DNA of 64,000 nucleotides from positions 1,674,001 to 1,738,000 of the forward strand of contig NZ_CP130748.1 of the NCBI RefSeq assembly GCF_030563405.1, in the 5' to 3' direction. Source of the stretch: Vibrio sp. SNU_ST1. GTDB lineage: Bacteria; Pseudomonadota; Gammaproteobacteria; Enterobacterales; Vibrionaceae. The notes beneath the pieces are model-generated. The model saw only the letters and a list, made by a program, of their open reading frames with translations. It was not told the origin of the DNA and made no database searches. The position numbers and the translations under genes were made by a program. Positions 18,443 to 25,951 of the stretch are shown one piece after another; position 1 is the first letter of the stretch; each line of letters starts with the position of its first letter.

Positions 18443-18856
18443 CTAAGCCAGCTTCCCAAGGACGACCGGATCGCTCAACAGATTCGTCAGAGGAAGAAAC
18501 AATGGCTCAGGTAACTCATCTAGCTTAAACCATTTCCATTGCTTACATTTGTCAGGCTCAGTCACCTGTGGATCTCCGCTCACGTCAGAAGCAACAACAA
18601 ACAGCGTTATATAGTGCTTGTTCTCTTTCTCAAAAATATCATTGGTAAAAGTCAGCTTCTCAAATGCACTAACAACTAAGCCAGTCTCTTCGAATGTTTC
18701 GCGCTTAGCACACTCTTCAATGCTCTCACCCCATTCAAGGTGCCCGCCCGGCGTTGCCCAAGTATGAGCCCCGTGAGAACCAACTCGCTCTCCAAGTAAC
18801 ACTCGGCCTTCGCGGAGAATAACCGCAGCGACACCTACTCTTACTTCCTGACTCAC
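18443..18856 (-). CDS. Nudix hydrolase
   Basis: A 137-residue Nudix enzyme. The Nudix box runs from GHLEWGESIEECAKRETFEE to TGL at about residues 38-61 with all the metal-binding Glu residues in place (REx2EE). The start is GTG at 18856 with an excellent AAGGAG six bases upstream. The flanking LREGRVLLGERVG strand is typical of MutT/NudI-like pyrophosphatases. The nucleotide substrate is unknown. It lies directly downstream of the attC-like element at 18905-18985. Confidence 0.85.
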   Translation of the reverse strand: MSQEVRVGVAAVILREGRVLLGERVGSHGAHTWATPGGHLEWGESIEECAKRETFEETGLVVSAFEKLTFTNDIFEKENKHYITLFVVASDVSGDPQVTEPDKCKQWKWFKLDELPEPLFLPLTNLLSDPVVLGKLA

Positions 18857-18904
18857 TTAAAACTCCTTAATTCTTACCAAGTGACAAACGTACAGCTAAG
18901 TGAC

Positions 18905-18985
18905 TAACAATGCTGAGATTGCGTTCAAACTTACCACTCCCGCTAGACCGAATTAAATACTAAATGTTGAGAATCACCTCGTGAA
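18905..18985 (-). repeat. Degenerate attC-like element C
   Basis: Read on the minus strand, GGTGATTCTCAACATTTAG followed by TATTTAATTCGGTC and ending CATTGTTAGTCACTTAG lines up with the better elements at 20921 and 21421. It lies after the GNAT gene that ends at 19079. It is the weakest of the four and has lost much of the stem symmetry. Confidence 0.4.
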
Positions 18986-19078
18986 ACTCTATCGATCAAT
19001 CCCAAGGGAGTACGTTTACTTGCTGCCATCGGGTCTTATAGCCGGCGTCGTTATTTTCATAGTTCCCTTTTGATTTAT

Positions 19079-19567
19079 TTACGAATCGGACATTGCCCAA
19101 CGGAAATAAGGCCTCTGACCATCCATTCGCTCAACCTCTGCACCCAACCTTTTATAGAAATCATGCGCTTTCTTATTGTGCGGACTTGCCGTCCATGAGA
19201 TGTGCGAAGCAGATGAGGACTCCGCTTGTGACTTTAGAGCCGACATCAGTTCACGGCCATACCCTTTTGATCTTTGCTGTCCTTTAACTAATAGGTCGTC
19301 AAGCCAAATTGATGGCTCTCCACAGAAAGATGAATATCGATAGTGATACAGCGCGAAGCCAAGAGGCTGATCATTCAATTCCAAGATTAAAGCATGGGCA
19401 AATGGATAATCACCAAATAGTGTACGTTCGATTTTCTCTACAGTTGTTGAGATTTCACCGCTAAAACCTCTCATACTTCGGTCAAAGTCAGCTTTTTGTT
19501 CAATAAACTCTAACAAGACACTTGAGTCTTCTTTCGTCGCAGTCCTTACGATCACTCTCTTCTCCAT
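19079..19567 (-). CDS. GNAT-family N-acetyltransferase
   Basis: An acetyltransferase of 162 residues starting at MEKRVIVRTATKEDS (19567), which has AGAGG upstream. The frame extends to 19618 but that part overlaps the preceding attC-like element. The acetyl-CoA loop is KGQQRSKGYGRELM; SPHNKKAHDFYKRLGAE is the conserved C-terminal helix. The pattern GEPSIWLDDLLV is close to diamine acetyltransferases, so a polyamine-type substrate is possible. It lies between two attC-like elements, so it can be read as a fossil cassette. Confidence 0.8.
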   Translation of the reverse strand: MEKRVIVRTATKEDSSVLLEFIEQKADFDRSMRGFSGEISTTVEKIERTLFGDYPFAHALILELNDQPLGFALYHYRYSSFCGEPSIWLDDLLVKGQQRSKGYGRELMSALKSQAESSSASHISWTASPHNKKAHDFYKRLGAEVERMDGQRPYFRWAMSDS

Positions 19568-19622
19568 GTTTGATAAGCCTCTTGCTGTATAAAGGTGTGA
19601 AGCGCGCTTGTCGTTCAATGCG

Positions 19623-19715
19623 ATCTAACTAAAAGATGACGCTACCGATTAACTTAAGCTCAGACGTCGGAAAAGACTAAACTCAACTAAAAGTAACGAG
19701 GGTTGGTAATTAGAA
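19623..19715 (-). repeat. Degenerate attC-like element D
   Basis: Read on the minus strand, CTAATTACCAACCCTCGTTA and TTTTTAG-like text, then TCGGTAGCGTCATCTTTTAG align with the element at 21421-21526. It ends in GTTAGAT (19623-19629 as ATCTAAC), which fits the R' box consensus GTTRRRY. It stands directly before the GNAT gene and after the 248-residue gene unit. Confidence 0.55.
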
Positions 19716-19727
19716 ATAAGCACTCAA

Positions 19728-19948
19728 CTATATGTAATTTTCAATATATTCACTAATTGACTCAGTAGCCTCAAACGAATAACTAATTGGAAGTGTAAGA
19801 TTCATCTTCTCGACTTCTACAGCCATCGAACCATTTTCTGACTCAAACTCTTCCCAACTGCTCTTACTCACTTTTATTACAGCTTTTGCAGCCAGTAATA
19901 GTTGTGCACACTCTGTACGTTCATGTGTTAATTGCGCTAACTGGCCAT
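19728..19948 (-). pseudogene. Small cassette ORF with a one-base loss after its start
   Basis: An ATG at 19946-19948 has a good GAGG ribosome site but is closed after three codons (MAS-stop). One extra G after the ATG would open a 73-residue protein, M-GQLAQLTHERTECAQLLL and onwards to SEYIENYI, ending with TAG at 19728. The open span is 221 bases, one short of a multiple of three. So either a recent frameshift or a sequencing error is likely. It begins 31 bases after the stop of the 248-residue gene and ends just before an attC-like element. Function unknown. Confidence 0.5.
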
Positions 19949-19979
19949 TATTTACACCTCATTCTTGTGAGATGAATAG

Positions 19980-20726
19980 TTAGATATCAACCTTTTCTGT
20001 GAGCCTTGCTTTCAATTTTATGCCCAACTTAATGTGGGCTTTGGGTTGAACCATTGGATCTAAGCCAAACTGCTTTCTTGTATTATTCAATAACAAAGGC
20101 GGCAACTTTTCTTCACAGTACATGGCGTATTTTTCAAAGTACAGTCTCGAGTATGCGCCATCAGCGATATCAAAAGGTTCATCAAGTTGAAGTCGCTTAT
20201 GTTTAACCCAACCTTCGAGTGAATACCAACATGATAGATATAGCGGTCCCCAAAGATTCAGAAAATGCTTTTTTGATACCAAATCATGAGTAGCAAAGTA
20301 CCCCATTCTCTGCAACGCAACACTTACAGCTTGAGCGGCTTGTAATTCTTCTTTGCTCCATGTCGATACATAATCCACACTAACGTCACTAGTTACCTGA
20401 CTATAAGGCTCTCTTTTGTGAGCGTCTGTCACCAACCTAATCGCAGGTTTTAATGCTGACATCTCTTCCATCGCCCAATTCAACAATTCGGCGTTACGAC
20501 TTCGGGTCGATTCCTCAATAGATTTCGAACCTTGTTTCAGTCCAACCAGTAAGACGAAAGTTAAAATAACCATGACCATGTCCATTACACCGGAGACACC
20601 ACTCCAATCAAACTCATGGAGCTTTACTGTCACTTCTTTTGAAATGTCTATTGCTGATGAAATTGTTAGAAATAAAGACGCAACAAACACCGATAGTAAG
20701 ACAATGTTTAATATTATTTTTCTCAT
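19980..20726 (-). CDS. Hypothetical protein with two N-terminal membrane segments
   Basis: A 248-residue product with membrane segments at about 5-27 and 46-64, then a largely helical cytoplasmic domain of about 180 residues. Landmarks are ELLNWAMEEMSALKPAIRLV, LWGPLYLSCWYSLEGWVKHK and a basic C-terminus. GAAGG precedes the ATG. The layout (two membrane spans plus a helical domain with conserved Trp and Tyr) is common among uncharacterised DUF4760-like proteins, but I do not claim that family. It lies between attC-like elements A and D and could be a cassette gene. Confidence 0.65.
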   Translation of the reverse strand: MRKIILNIVLLSVFVASLFLTISSAIDISKEVTVKLHEFDWSGVSGVMDMVMVILTFVLLVGLKQGSKSIEESTRSRNAELLNWAMEEMSALKPAIRLVTDAHKREPYSQVTSDVSVDYVSTWSKEELQAAQAVSVALQRMGYFATHDLVSKKHFLNLWGPLYLSCWYSLEGWVKHKRLQLDEPFDIADGAYSRLYFEKYAMYCEEKLPPLLLNNTRKQFGLDPMVQPKAHIKLGIKLKARLTEKVDI

Positions 20727-20920
20727 AACCTTCGTCCAAAAATTTTGTATATCAAATCAATACTGAGCTAAATAGTAACCTAAGTAATTACCAACATTAA
20801 GTAACTCTTTTAACCAGTCAAAAACCGCACGTATATGATGTCAGAATGGTGAGCTATACTTGTAAGAGAGCATGGTTTGCTCCGATAAGTACTATTGGTT
20901 AGAAGAGTTATAGTCACTTT
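20727..20920. other. Intergenic stretch before the 248-residue gene
   Basis: AT-rich promoter-sized spacer. No coding frame with a start and ribosome site and no strong hairpin, apart from the small palindrome AGTCACTTTAAGTGACT at 20912-20928 that overlaps the neighbouring attC-like element. Confidence 0.4.
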
Positions 20921-21019
20921 AAGTGACTGACATCGCGCTCACCTCGCCTCAACCATCGTGTCGAAACACTAAAGTGACTCGAACGAGAAATGCCAAGTGT
21001 TTAGCATCACTCTTAAATG
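20921..21019 (-). repeat. Degenerate attC-like element A
   Basis: On the minus strand, TTTAAGAGTGATGCTAAACA runs into CTTGGCATTTCTCGTTCGAG, then GATGGTTGAGGCGAGGTGAG and CGCGATGTCAGTCACTTA. This is the arrangement of V. cholerae-type repeats (AAGAGGGACTGTCAACGC, GGCGTTTCC, TGCGTTGTCAGCCCCTTA). The outer R'' and R' boxes are not recognisable, so it is probably dead. It follows the 83-residue gene. Confidence 0.65.
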
Positions 21020-21053
21020 CAGATATGGATAATAAGCACTTAATAATTGCTTT

Positions 21054-21305
21054 CTATTGAGGCCTATCTTCTGGGTTATCACGATACCAAGCTTCCAGCA
21101 GTTCCCGACCATAGATGACTTCAGTCTGCATATGCATGTAAAGAAGGAATGCAGCCAATAGAAAACTAACGCCGTTCAACCACCTTAATGCCTGTTTACG
21201 CTCTGCATCATAGAAAAACATACTGATACCAACAAGCAAGAACGGATAATAACCGATAAGAAGTAACAACCAGCCTAGGTAACTTGATATTGCCATATCT
21301 GTCAT
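21054..21305 (-). CDS. Small membrane protein
   Basis: An 83-residue protein with two hydrophobic segments (about 8-31 and 42-59) and a charged, Pro/Glu/Arg-rich cytoplasmic or periplasmic tail. GGGGGCGG lies just upstream of the ATG. No family recognised. It is flanked by attC-like elements A and B, so it fits the definition of a one-gene cassette; small membrane proteins are frequent in Vibrio cassette arrays. Confidence 0.65.
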   Translation of the reverse strand: MTDMAISSYLGWLLLLIGYYPFLLVGISMFFYDAERKQALRWLNGVSFLLAAFLLYMHMQTEVIYGRELLEAWYRDNPEDRPQ

Positions 21306-21420
21306 TTCCGCCCCCTAAGAGCCATTAGAAAACTCAGTGTATATTAGAGTAACTATTCAGCTATTCTGAGTTCAGACAATCGAGTTTCGAGTCACTTCAA
21401 ATTGGGGTTGATGCTGGGAG

Positions 21421-21526
21421 GTTAAGCGTGAGTAACGCTACCACCTCACCATAACCATTACACCGCAAGCACAAAACTCGACCGAAGCTAAAAATGCCGA
21501 GCGTTGTGAATTAGTCTTAAGCTAAT
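21421..21526 (-). repeat. Degenerate attC-like element B
   Basis: The best of the set. On the minus strand: GCTTAAGACTAATTCACAAC, GCTCGGCATTTTTAGCTTCG, GTCGAGTTTTGTGCTTGCGG, TGTAATGGTTATGGTGAGG and TGGTAGCGTTACTCACGCTT. It follows the block order of Vibrio attC sites but its ends lack clear RYYYAAC/GTTRRRY boxes. It lies 13 bases after the stop codon of the GFA gene, where an attC is expected. Confidence 0.7.
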
Positions 21527-21538
21527 AAAAACTAAGTG

Positions 21539-21952
21539 CTACTCTCCACTTTCAAAGTGGGCAAATACTTCTGCGCCAGTCATATTTTGTGTTTCATTTT
21601 TAAATTCGTAGTATTCGGGCTTTTCATCGATAAATATCTGATGAGTTAATTTGTAGTCACCCCCAGACATCAATAAACCGACAGGAAGGTGATACTGATT
21701 ATTTGGCACCAAAAAGTAAAACAAGTGAGTACCACATTTACCGCAGAACCCCCTCTCAGCCCAATCGGACGACTTATACCTCACTACATTTGATTCACCT
21801 GATATTTTAACGGAATCAGCGCAATCAATGACTAACATCGGACCGCCAGACCAATTTCGACACATATTACAATGACAAGCACCCAGTTCATTACTGGCGT
21901 ACTCTACTTCTAACTCAACCGAGCCACATAGGCACTTCCCTTTACCTTTCAT
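21539..21952 (-). CDS. GFA-family (glutathione-dependent formaldehyde-activating fold) protein
   Basis: A 137-residue zinc protein of the GFA/CENP-V fold. The Cys pattern is CLCGSVELE (residues 7-15), CHCNMC (26-31) and FCGKCGTHLFYF (about 68-79), the usual two zinc sites. GGAGG precedes the ATG. Members can bind glutathione adducts, but most, including those in integrons, have no proven reaction. It is the first gene of the attC-flanked run when read in the direction of transcription. Confidence 0.82.
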   Translation of the reverse strand: MKGKGKCLCGSVELEVEYASNELGACHCNMCRNWSGGPMLVIDCADSVKISGESNVVRYKSSDWAERGFCGKCGTHLFYFLVPNNQYHLPVGLLMSGGDYKLTHQIFIDEKPEYYEFKNETQNMTGAEVFAHFESGE

Positions 21953-22028
21953 GAATCCTCCAACCTTTGCAATGTGTGTAAATGAATAGCAGATAACGCT
22001 TTTTATACCGATGACTTAATAAGAAAGG

Positions 22029-22163
22029 TTATTTTCTATTTCCCTTCTTCGACAGATACGCGGCATACTTTTTAGAGATCCATTTATGAATATGAAGCCC
22101 TGTTTTACGAAAAAGATACCAATCTATAGCAGCCAGAATCACCAAACCGATTACAGTTCCCAT
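22029..22163 (-). CDS. 44-residue single-span membrane protein
   Basis: A short gene with a very good ribosome site (TGGAGG eight bases before the ATG). The product begins MGTVIGLVILAAIDWYLF, one membrane helix, and ends in a basic tail (HKWISKKYAAYLSKKGNRK). The positive-inside rule puts the tail in the cytoplasm. No family is recognised. It is encoded between the GFA and VOC genes on their strand. Ribosome site and composition support it as real. Confidence 0.6.
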   Translation of the reverse strand: MGTVIGLVILAAIDWYLFRKTGLHIHKWISKKYAAYLSKKGNRK

Positions 22164-22257
22164 AACAAAACCTCCATGCTCATTGAAATGTCACTCTAGC
22201 AAATAGTAAAGAAAATCACCGTGAGCCTAAACATACTATCAATGCAAGTTGGGTGAA

Positions 22258-22632
22258 TTAGCGCGGCCTAATGTTTTCGGCCACACGCCACAACACACCA
22301 CTTGGGTCGGTGATACAAAACTCAAGCATTCCCCAAGGCTGTTCAACAACCTCGGAAACGGTAACTTCAAATTCCGACACTACATTAGAGTTTTGGATGT
22401 GTTGATACCAACTTTTTACGTCTTCAACCAGCAAGTGCATCATGTAATTGCGACAGTGCGCAGGTTCGTAAAAGTTTTGCAGAAGGAACGCACAACTGCC
22501 GTGTCTTAGATACGCGATATCGTGAAATTCAGACATCACTTCGAAGCCGATTGACTGGTAAAAACGCTTAGATAAATCGAAGTCTTTCGCGGGTACAAAA
22601 GGCTTAATTTCTGAGACTTTGAGGTTTTCCAT
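22258..22632 (-). CDS. VOC-family protein, bleomycin-resistance type
   Basis: A 124-residue VOC-fold protein. It opens with IKPFVPAKDFDLSKRFYQSI and ends with MLEFCITDPSGVLWRVAENI, the two half-sites of the fold. AAGGATGTAGG lies directly upstream. As with the other two VOC proteins in this region, it probably binds a small molecule rather than having an assignable reaction. The first 90 bases downstream weakly resemble the attC-like elements (CTAATTCAC...), not enough to call. Confidence 0.75.
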   Translation of the reverse strand: MENLKVSEIKPFVPAKDFDLSKRFYQSIGFEVMSEFHDIAYLRHGSCAFLLQNFYEPAHCRNYMMHLLVEDVKSWYQHIQNSNVVSEFEVTVSEVVEQPWGMLEFCITDPSGVLWRVAENIRPR

Positions 22633-22688
22633 CCTACATCCTTATAGTGTTGATATTCTTGTGCTGACACGCTTGACGATTAAAACGT

Positions 22689-23387
22689 TTATTCTGAGCC
22701 CTGCTGAAATGAGTCGACTTCGGCTTTGGTTAAATAACGCCACTGACCTGCTTCAACATCTAAACGAACATCACCAATCTGTTCACGGTGAAGGCCAACA
22801 ACTCGATTACCTACCGCGGCAAACATTCGTTTAACTTGATGGAACTTACCTTCTGTAATGGTCAACAGCACCTCTTTACTGCTAATCACTTCGAGCTCTG
22901 CCGGACGCGTCAGTTTTTGCTCGCCTTGCAATGGAATGCCCGCTTTGAACTTATCAGCGACATCGTCTTTAATGTCTCGTGACAATGTCACGCTGTACAC
23001 CTTCTTACATGACTTGGTTGGCAGTGTGATGTTGAATGACCAGCGCCCGTCATCAGTAATCAAGACTAAGCCTGTAGTGTCGGCATCTAAGCGCCCTGCT
23101 ATGTGCAGTTCTGACGCTTTGTCTATCTCGATATAGTTGAACAGTGAAGGATAAACTTCGTCGATATTGGAGCAGATAGTACCCGCTGGCTTGTGCATTA
23201 GGAGGTACCGAAATTCACGCAACTTAAGCAGAGTACCATTCAACAAAATGGTGTTGCTTTCATGAACCTGAGCCGATTCATCGGTAATTACTCCATTGTT
23301 TACGTTCACCTCGCCATTATGGATGCGTTCAATCGCTTCAGGCTTGGTTAGGTCAGTGCTTTTACATAGATATTTATCAAGGCGCAT
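22689..23387 (-). CDS. rsuA: 16S rRNA pseudouridine(516) synthase RsuA
   Basis: A 232-residue pseudouridine synthase of the RsuA/RluB/E/F family. The N-terminal S4 RNA-binding domain begins MRLDKYLCKST (start 23387). The catalytic motif is GRLDADTTGL, with the active Asp at about residue 101. KFHQVKRMFAAVGNRVVGL is the usual C-terminal motif. The start codon overlaps the stop codon of a 53-residue zinc-ribbon gene (TAATG), so translation is coupled. Assignment to RsuA rather than another RsuA-type paralogue rests on overall resemblance. Confidence 0.85.
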   Translation of the reverse strand: MRLDKYLCKSTDLTKPEAIERIHNGEVNVNNGVITDESAQVHESNTILLNGTLLKLREFRYLLMHKPAGTICSNIDEVYPSLFNYIEIDKASELHIAGRLDADTTGLVLITDDGRWSFNITLPTKSCKKVYSVTLSRDIKDDVADKFKAGIPLQGEQKLTRPAELEVISSKEVLLTITEGKFHQVKRMFAAVGNRVVGLHREQIGDVRLDVEAGQWRYLTKAEVDSFQQGSE

Positions 23388-23548
23388 TAATCGTCGGCAC
23401 CACATTTAGCACAAGGCTTGTAGGTACGGTCGCCTTGAGCAATCACCACATAGTCTCGAACGCAGTTATCACATAGCGCCAACTTTGGGTAAGCGTCTTT
23501 CTGTTTCTTTGCGTTGATGTTGCCTTCGGTGGTGTATACGGTTCTCAT
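23387..23548 (-). CDS. 53-residue zinc-ribbon protein coupled to rsuA
   Basis: The product starts MRTVYTTEGNINAKKQKDAY and contains CDNC (about 27-30) and CAKC (about 47-50), a compact zinc ribbon, and ends GADD. Its stop overlaps the rsuA start (TAATG). Size, codon flow and overlap support a real gene. Function is unknown; a role with the rRNA-modifying enzyme or the ribosome is inference from the overlap only. Confidence 0.68.
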   Translation of the reverse strand: MRTVYTTEGNINAKKQKDAYPKLALCDNCVRDYVVIAQGDRTYKPCAKCGADD

Positions 23549-23723
23549 TTTGATGCCTTTGTTTTAATAACTTGCTAGGCGCAAATTGTATCACTGTTTA
23601 CAACCTTGTTTGGAGTAGTGTTAGGTAGTTAAAGTAATATTAAGTACTTCTATTTTAGGCTCCCGTCCGAAACAGTTTAACCATGAACAACAAAGTCAAC
23701 GTGCCAGGCCTATCAGTGGTAAA

Positions 23724-24158
23724 ATGATAAAAGCTCACCAACTTATGAAGTCGATAATGAAAGATTGTAATCAATGCGGAAAATGCTGTATCAAATACGG
23801 AGATGGTGACCTTGCCGCGACTCAAGAAGAGATCGATTTGTGGGAGCTGTTCAACCCAGGCATCTTTGAATATGTTCGAGGAAGCGAGATCTGGTTTGAC
23901 CCTGAATCTGGTGAACGTTTAACTCGATGCCCTTTTCTGGAGCTGGTTCCGACGAAAGATACCAAGGCTCAAGCCAAGTACACATGTCGTATTTACTTAG
24001 ACAGACCAGAAGATTGCAGACACTATCCAAGCCTGATTAATGAGATGGTACGAGATGAGTGTGAAATGATTGAGGTGGTGGATTTACAAGACACGAAGAA
24101 AGCTCAAAGGAAACTCGATCTGTTGATGAAAGACAGCCGCCCTCCAAGCTATTCGTAA
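23724..24158 (+). CDS. YkgJ-family cysteine-cluster protein
   Basis: A protein of up to 144 residues with an Fe/Zn-chelating cysteine cluster. CNQCGKCC (about residues 16-23) is the family hallmark; further cysteines lie in RCPFLE, TCRIY and DCRHYPS. The C-terminal half is charged and helical. The true start may be at the second or third Met (MKSIMKDC). The family is widespread but no biochemical role is established. It ends in a short terminator (24163-24184). Confidence 0.8.
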   Translation: MIKAHQLMKSIMKDCNQCGKCCIKYGDGDLAATQEEIDLWELFNPGIFEYVRGSEIWFDPESGERLTRCPFLELVPTKDTKAQAKYTCRIYLDRPEDCRHYPSLINEMVRDECEMIEVVDLQDTKKAQRKLDLLMKDSRPPSYS

Positions 24159-24162
24159 GCGA

Positions 24163-24184
24163 TGATCTTTTGAAGATCAATTTT
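24163..24184 (+). terminator. Terminator of the YkgJ-type gene
   Basis: TGATCTT pairs with AAGATCA around a 3-base loop, followed by ATTTT. Short but well placed, four bases after the stop codon. Confidence 0.6.
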
Positions 24185-24230
24185 CAGCATTAGCTAATAT
24201 GTAATAATACAGCTAATAGCTGCTAAAACC

Positions 24231-24632
24231 TTAAGCCAAATACTGGTTCGCTTCTAACCAATCAAGCGCAACCAGTGCTGCCAATGAACATACTGATCTG
24301 TCGTTGCCATCAACAAACTTCAGCTCTTCGATTTCGGCATCTGGAGACAATTCACCTGTATAGTCAGCAAGATAACAAGTCAATTGCACTGATACGCCTT
24401 CCGCTTTGCCATCAGCTTGGCCTGTAAACGTCTCGACGTATTTGATGGAATCAGGCACTAAATCGACTGAGATCTCTTCTTTGATTTCGCGAACCAGTGC
24501 TTGCTCATCACTTTCGCCAGCTTCACGCTTACCACCCGGTAGGTAGAACAGTTCTTTGCCTTTGGATCTCACCATCAACAGCTTGCCGTCTTTGATGAAT
24601 ATCCAAGCCAGCTTATCAATTACCTTATGCAT
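24231..24632 (-). CDS. Nudix hydrolase
   Basis: A 133-residue Nudix enzyme starting at MHKVIDKLAWIF (24632). The box begins PGGKREAGESDEQALVREI and continues KEEI, with the REx2EE residues present. The preceding strand KLLMVRSKGKELFYLPGG is of the MutT/ADP-ribose pyrophosphatase style. The same frame runs back to 24800, but that part has no Nudix resemblance. Substrate unknown. This is the second Nudix gene of the region and is not closely similar to the one at 18443. Confidence 0.82.
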   Translation of the reverse strand: MHKVIDKLAWIFIKDGKLLMVRSKGKELFYLPGGKREAGESDEQALVREIKEEISVDLVPDSIKYVETFTGQADGKAEGVSVQLTCYLADYTGELSPDAEIEELKFVDGNDRSVCSLAALVALDWLEANQYLA

Positions 24633-24860
24633 GTCGTTAGACCTTATTTCTGTTTTAGTTCTCGTTATTACTGAATCTGGCCGCACTACTAGTCTCGACC
24701 AAACAAAGCCTGCGTATGTTACACGCTGGAATGAATATACTCTATTGAATCGATTAGGAAATATCATATCCAAAACGAAAAATGACAGCTTTCGAGACAA
24801 TGCTCGTCAACTGTCATTAGCGTTGCTTACGGATTGCTCTCGAGCTGTCCGTACATAGAA

Positions 24861-25241
24861 TTAATCGACTAGCCACTTAAGTGCAGAGTCATGGTCTTCG
24901 AATGACTTGATCTCGCCAGACACAAACCAGCTTCCTACTTTTGAAGCGAATTCTTGCCAACTTTTGTCACCATAAATCGCGATTTTGTCTATCTTCGAAT
25001 GGAGCTCTAATCCCAGTTTGAAATCATCCCAAGCAGCACGCAACTCCCAACCCGTTAAGGTAGAGATGTCGACCAGCATCTTGAGTTTAGATGAATCGAG
25101 TTCTTCTAGCGTGGTATTTAAAATTGGCATCATTGCTTGATAGTCATCGTGTGTGAGTTTGCCTTTCGCTTTAAACACAACGATGGTTGCACCGCTAACA
25201 CGTTCAATTCCAACCGATATTCCGTGACGTTCGATACTCAT
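24861..25241 (-). CDS. SpoIIAA-like (STAS/SEC14) domain protein
   Basis: A 126-residue protein of the SpoIIAA-like family (DUF3478 type). It has VVFKAKGKLTHDDYQAMMPI near the N-terminus, KLKMLVDISTLTGWELRAAW in the middle and the C-terminal DHDSALKWL helix. Proteins of this family bind lipids or partners and lack the phospho-Ser of true anti-anti-sigma factors. It is cytoplasmic with no signal peptide. Its role here is unknown. Confidence 0.78.
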   Translation of the reverse strand: MSIERHGISVGIERVSGATIVVFKAKGKLTHDDYQAMMPILNTTLEELDSSKLKMLVDISTLTGWELRAAWDDFKLGLELHSKIDKIAIYGDKSWQEFASKVGSWFVSGEIKSFEDHDSALKWLVD

Positions 25242-25354
25242 AACCTAGCCCTCATAGTGGAAACTAAAATTAGCTTAGAAGATTAAACAGCAAAGAGATG
25301 AGAGGCTTGCGTCAAAACGGACAGGCATCCAAACGAGTTTTAGTTACTGACCAT

Positions 25355-25951
25355 TTAACGACGCTTAATCGCAACGACCGAGTAAGTGTGCCAATGTTTC
25401 ATCCTACCTAATGAGGTGAGTGCTTGTTCGTCCCGTTCATTGAATCGTACTACCTCAAAACTCTTAAATAAACTTAAGACTTTGGCTTTCGTTAATGGGG
25501 TTGTTGGGGTTCGATAGCCATGTGCCCAACTGTCATCCACGCCCATGAAATCACCAGCAAACACGCCGCCTACTTCAAGGCTGTTTTCAATCCTTTGCCA
25601 AATTTCATCAAAACGGGTGGGGTCGGAAAAAAACAGACTCGAATTGGCAATCACTACGCCAGATTTCGGGTAATCATAATTTTCAAATCCACATTCAGAT
25701 ATATCGACCAAAGTCTTGCGACCAAATCTGTCTCGACATATAGCAATGGAATCAGGATTAATATCGAAACCATAGACTTGATAAGCTTGCTGCTCCAAAA
25801 AGGCGATGTCACTGCCTGTTCCACAACCACAATCAATCGCAACGTTTAAGCCTGACTCATTCAGTTTAATCGCGAACTCGGTTCTCTTTAAGTGAGTTTT
25901 GTTTAGCGCCTTTTGATAATACTTTCGCCAGATCTCTGAATGATCATCCAT
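25355..25951 (-). CDS. Class I SAM-dependent methyltransferase
   Basis: A 198-residue methyltransferase. Motif I is IDCGCGTGSDIAFL (about 38-51), motif II acidic end VYGFDIN (about 58-64), and VVIANSSLFF lies near motif IV. It resembles small TehB-like or tellurite-resistance methyltransferases in length, with a conserved GDFMGVDDSWAHGYRTPT loop. The start overlaps the end of the HAD gene by 8 bp, so the two are co-translated. Acceptor unknown. Confidence 0.8.
   Translation of the reverse strand: MDDHSEIWRKYYQKALNKTHLKRTEFAIKLNESGLNVAIDCGCGTGSDIAFLEQQAYQVYGFDINPDSIAICRDRFGRKTLVDISECGFENYDYPKSGVVIANSSLFFSDPTRFDEIWQRIENSLEVGGVFAGDFMGVDDSWAHGYRTPTTPLTKAKVLSLFKSFEVVRFNERDEQALTSLGRMKHWHTYSVVAIKRR

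Noticed and set aside
22164..22257. Possible sixth attC-like element after the VOC gene
   Set aside because: Only the first 9 bases (partly the stop codon) match; the rest is too divergent, and a small gene with a ribosome site begins there.
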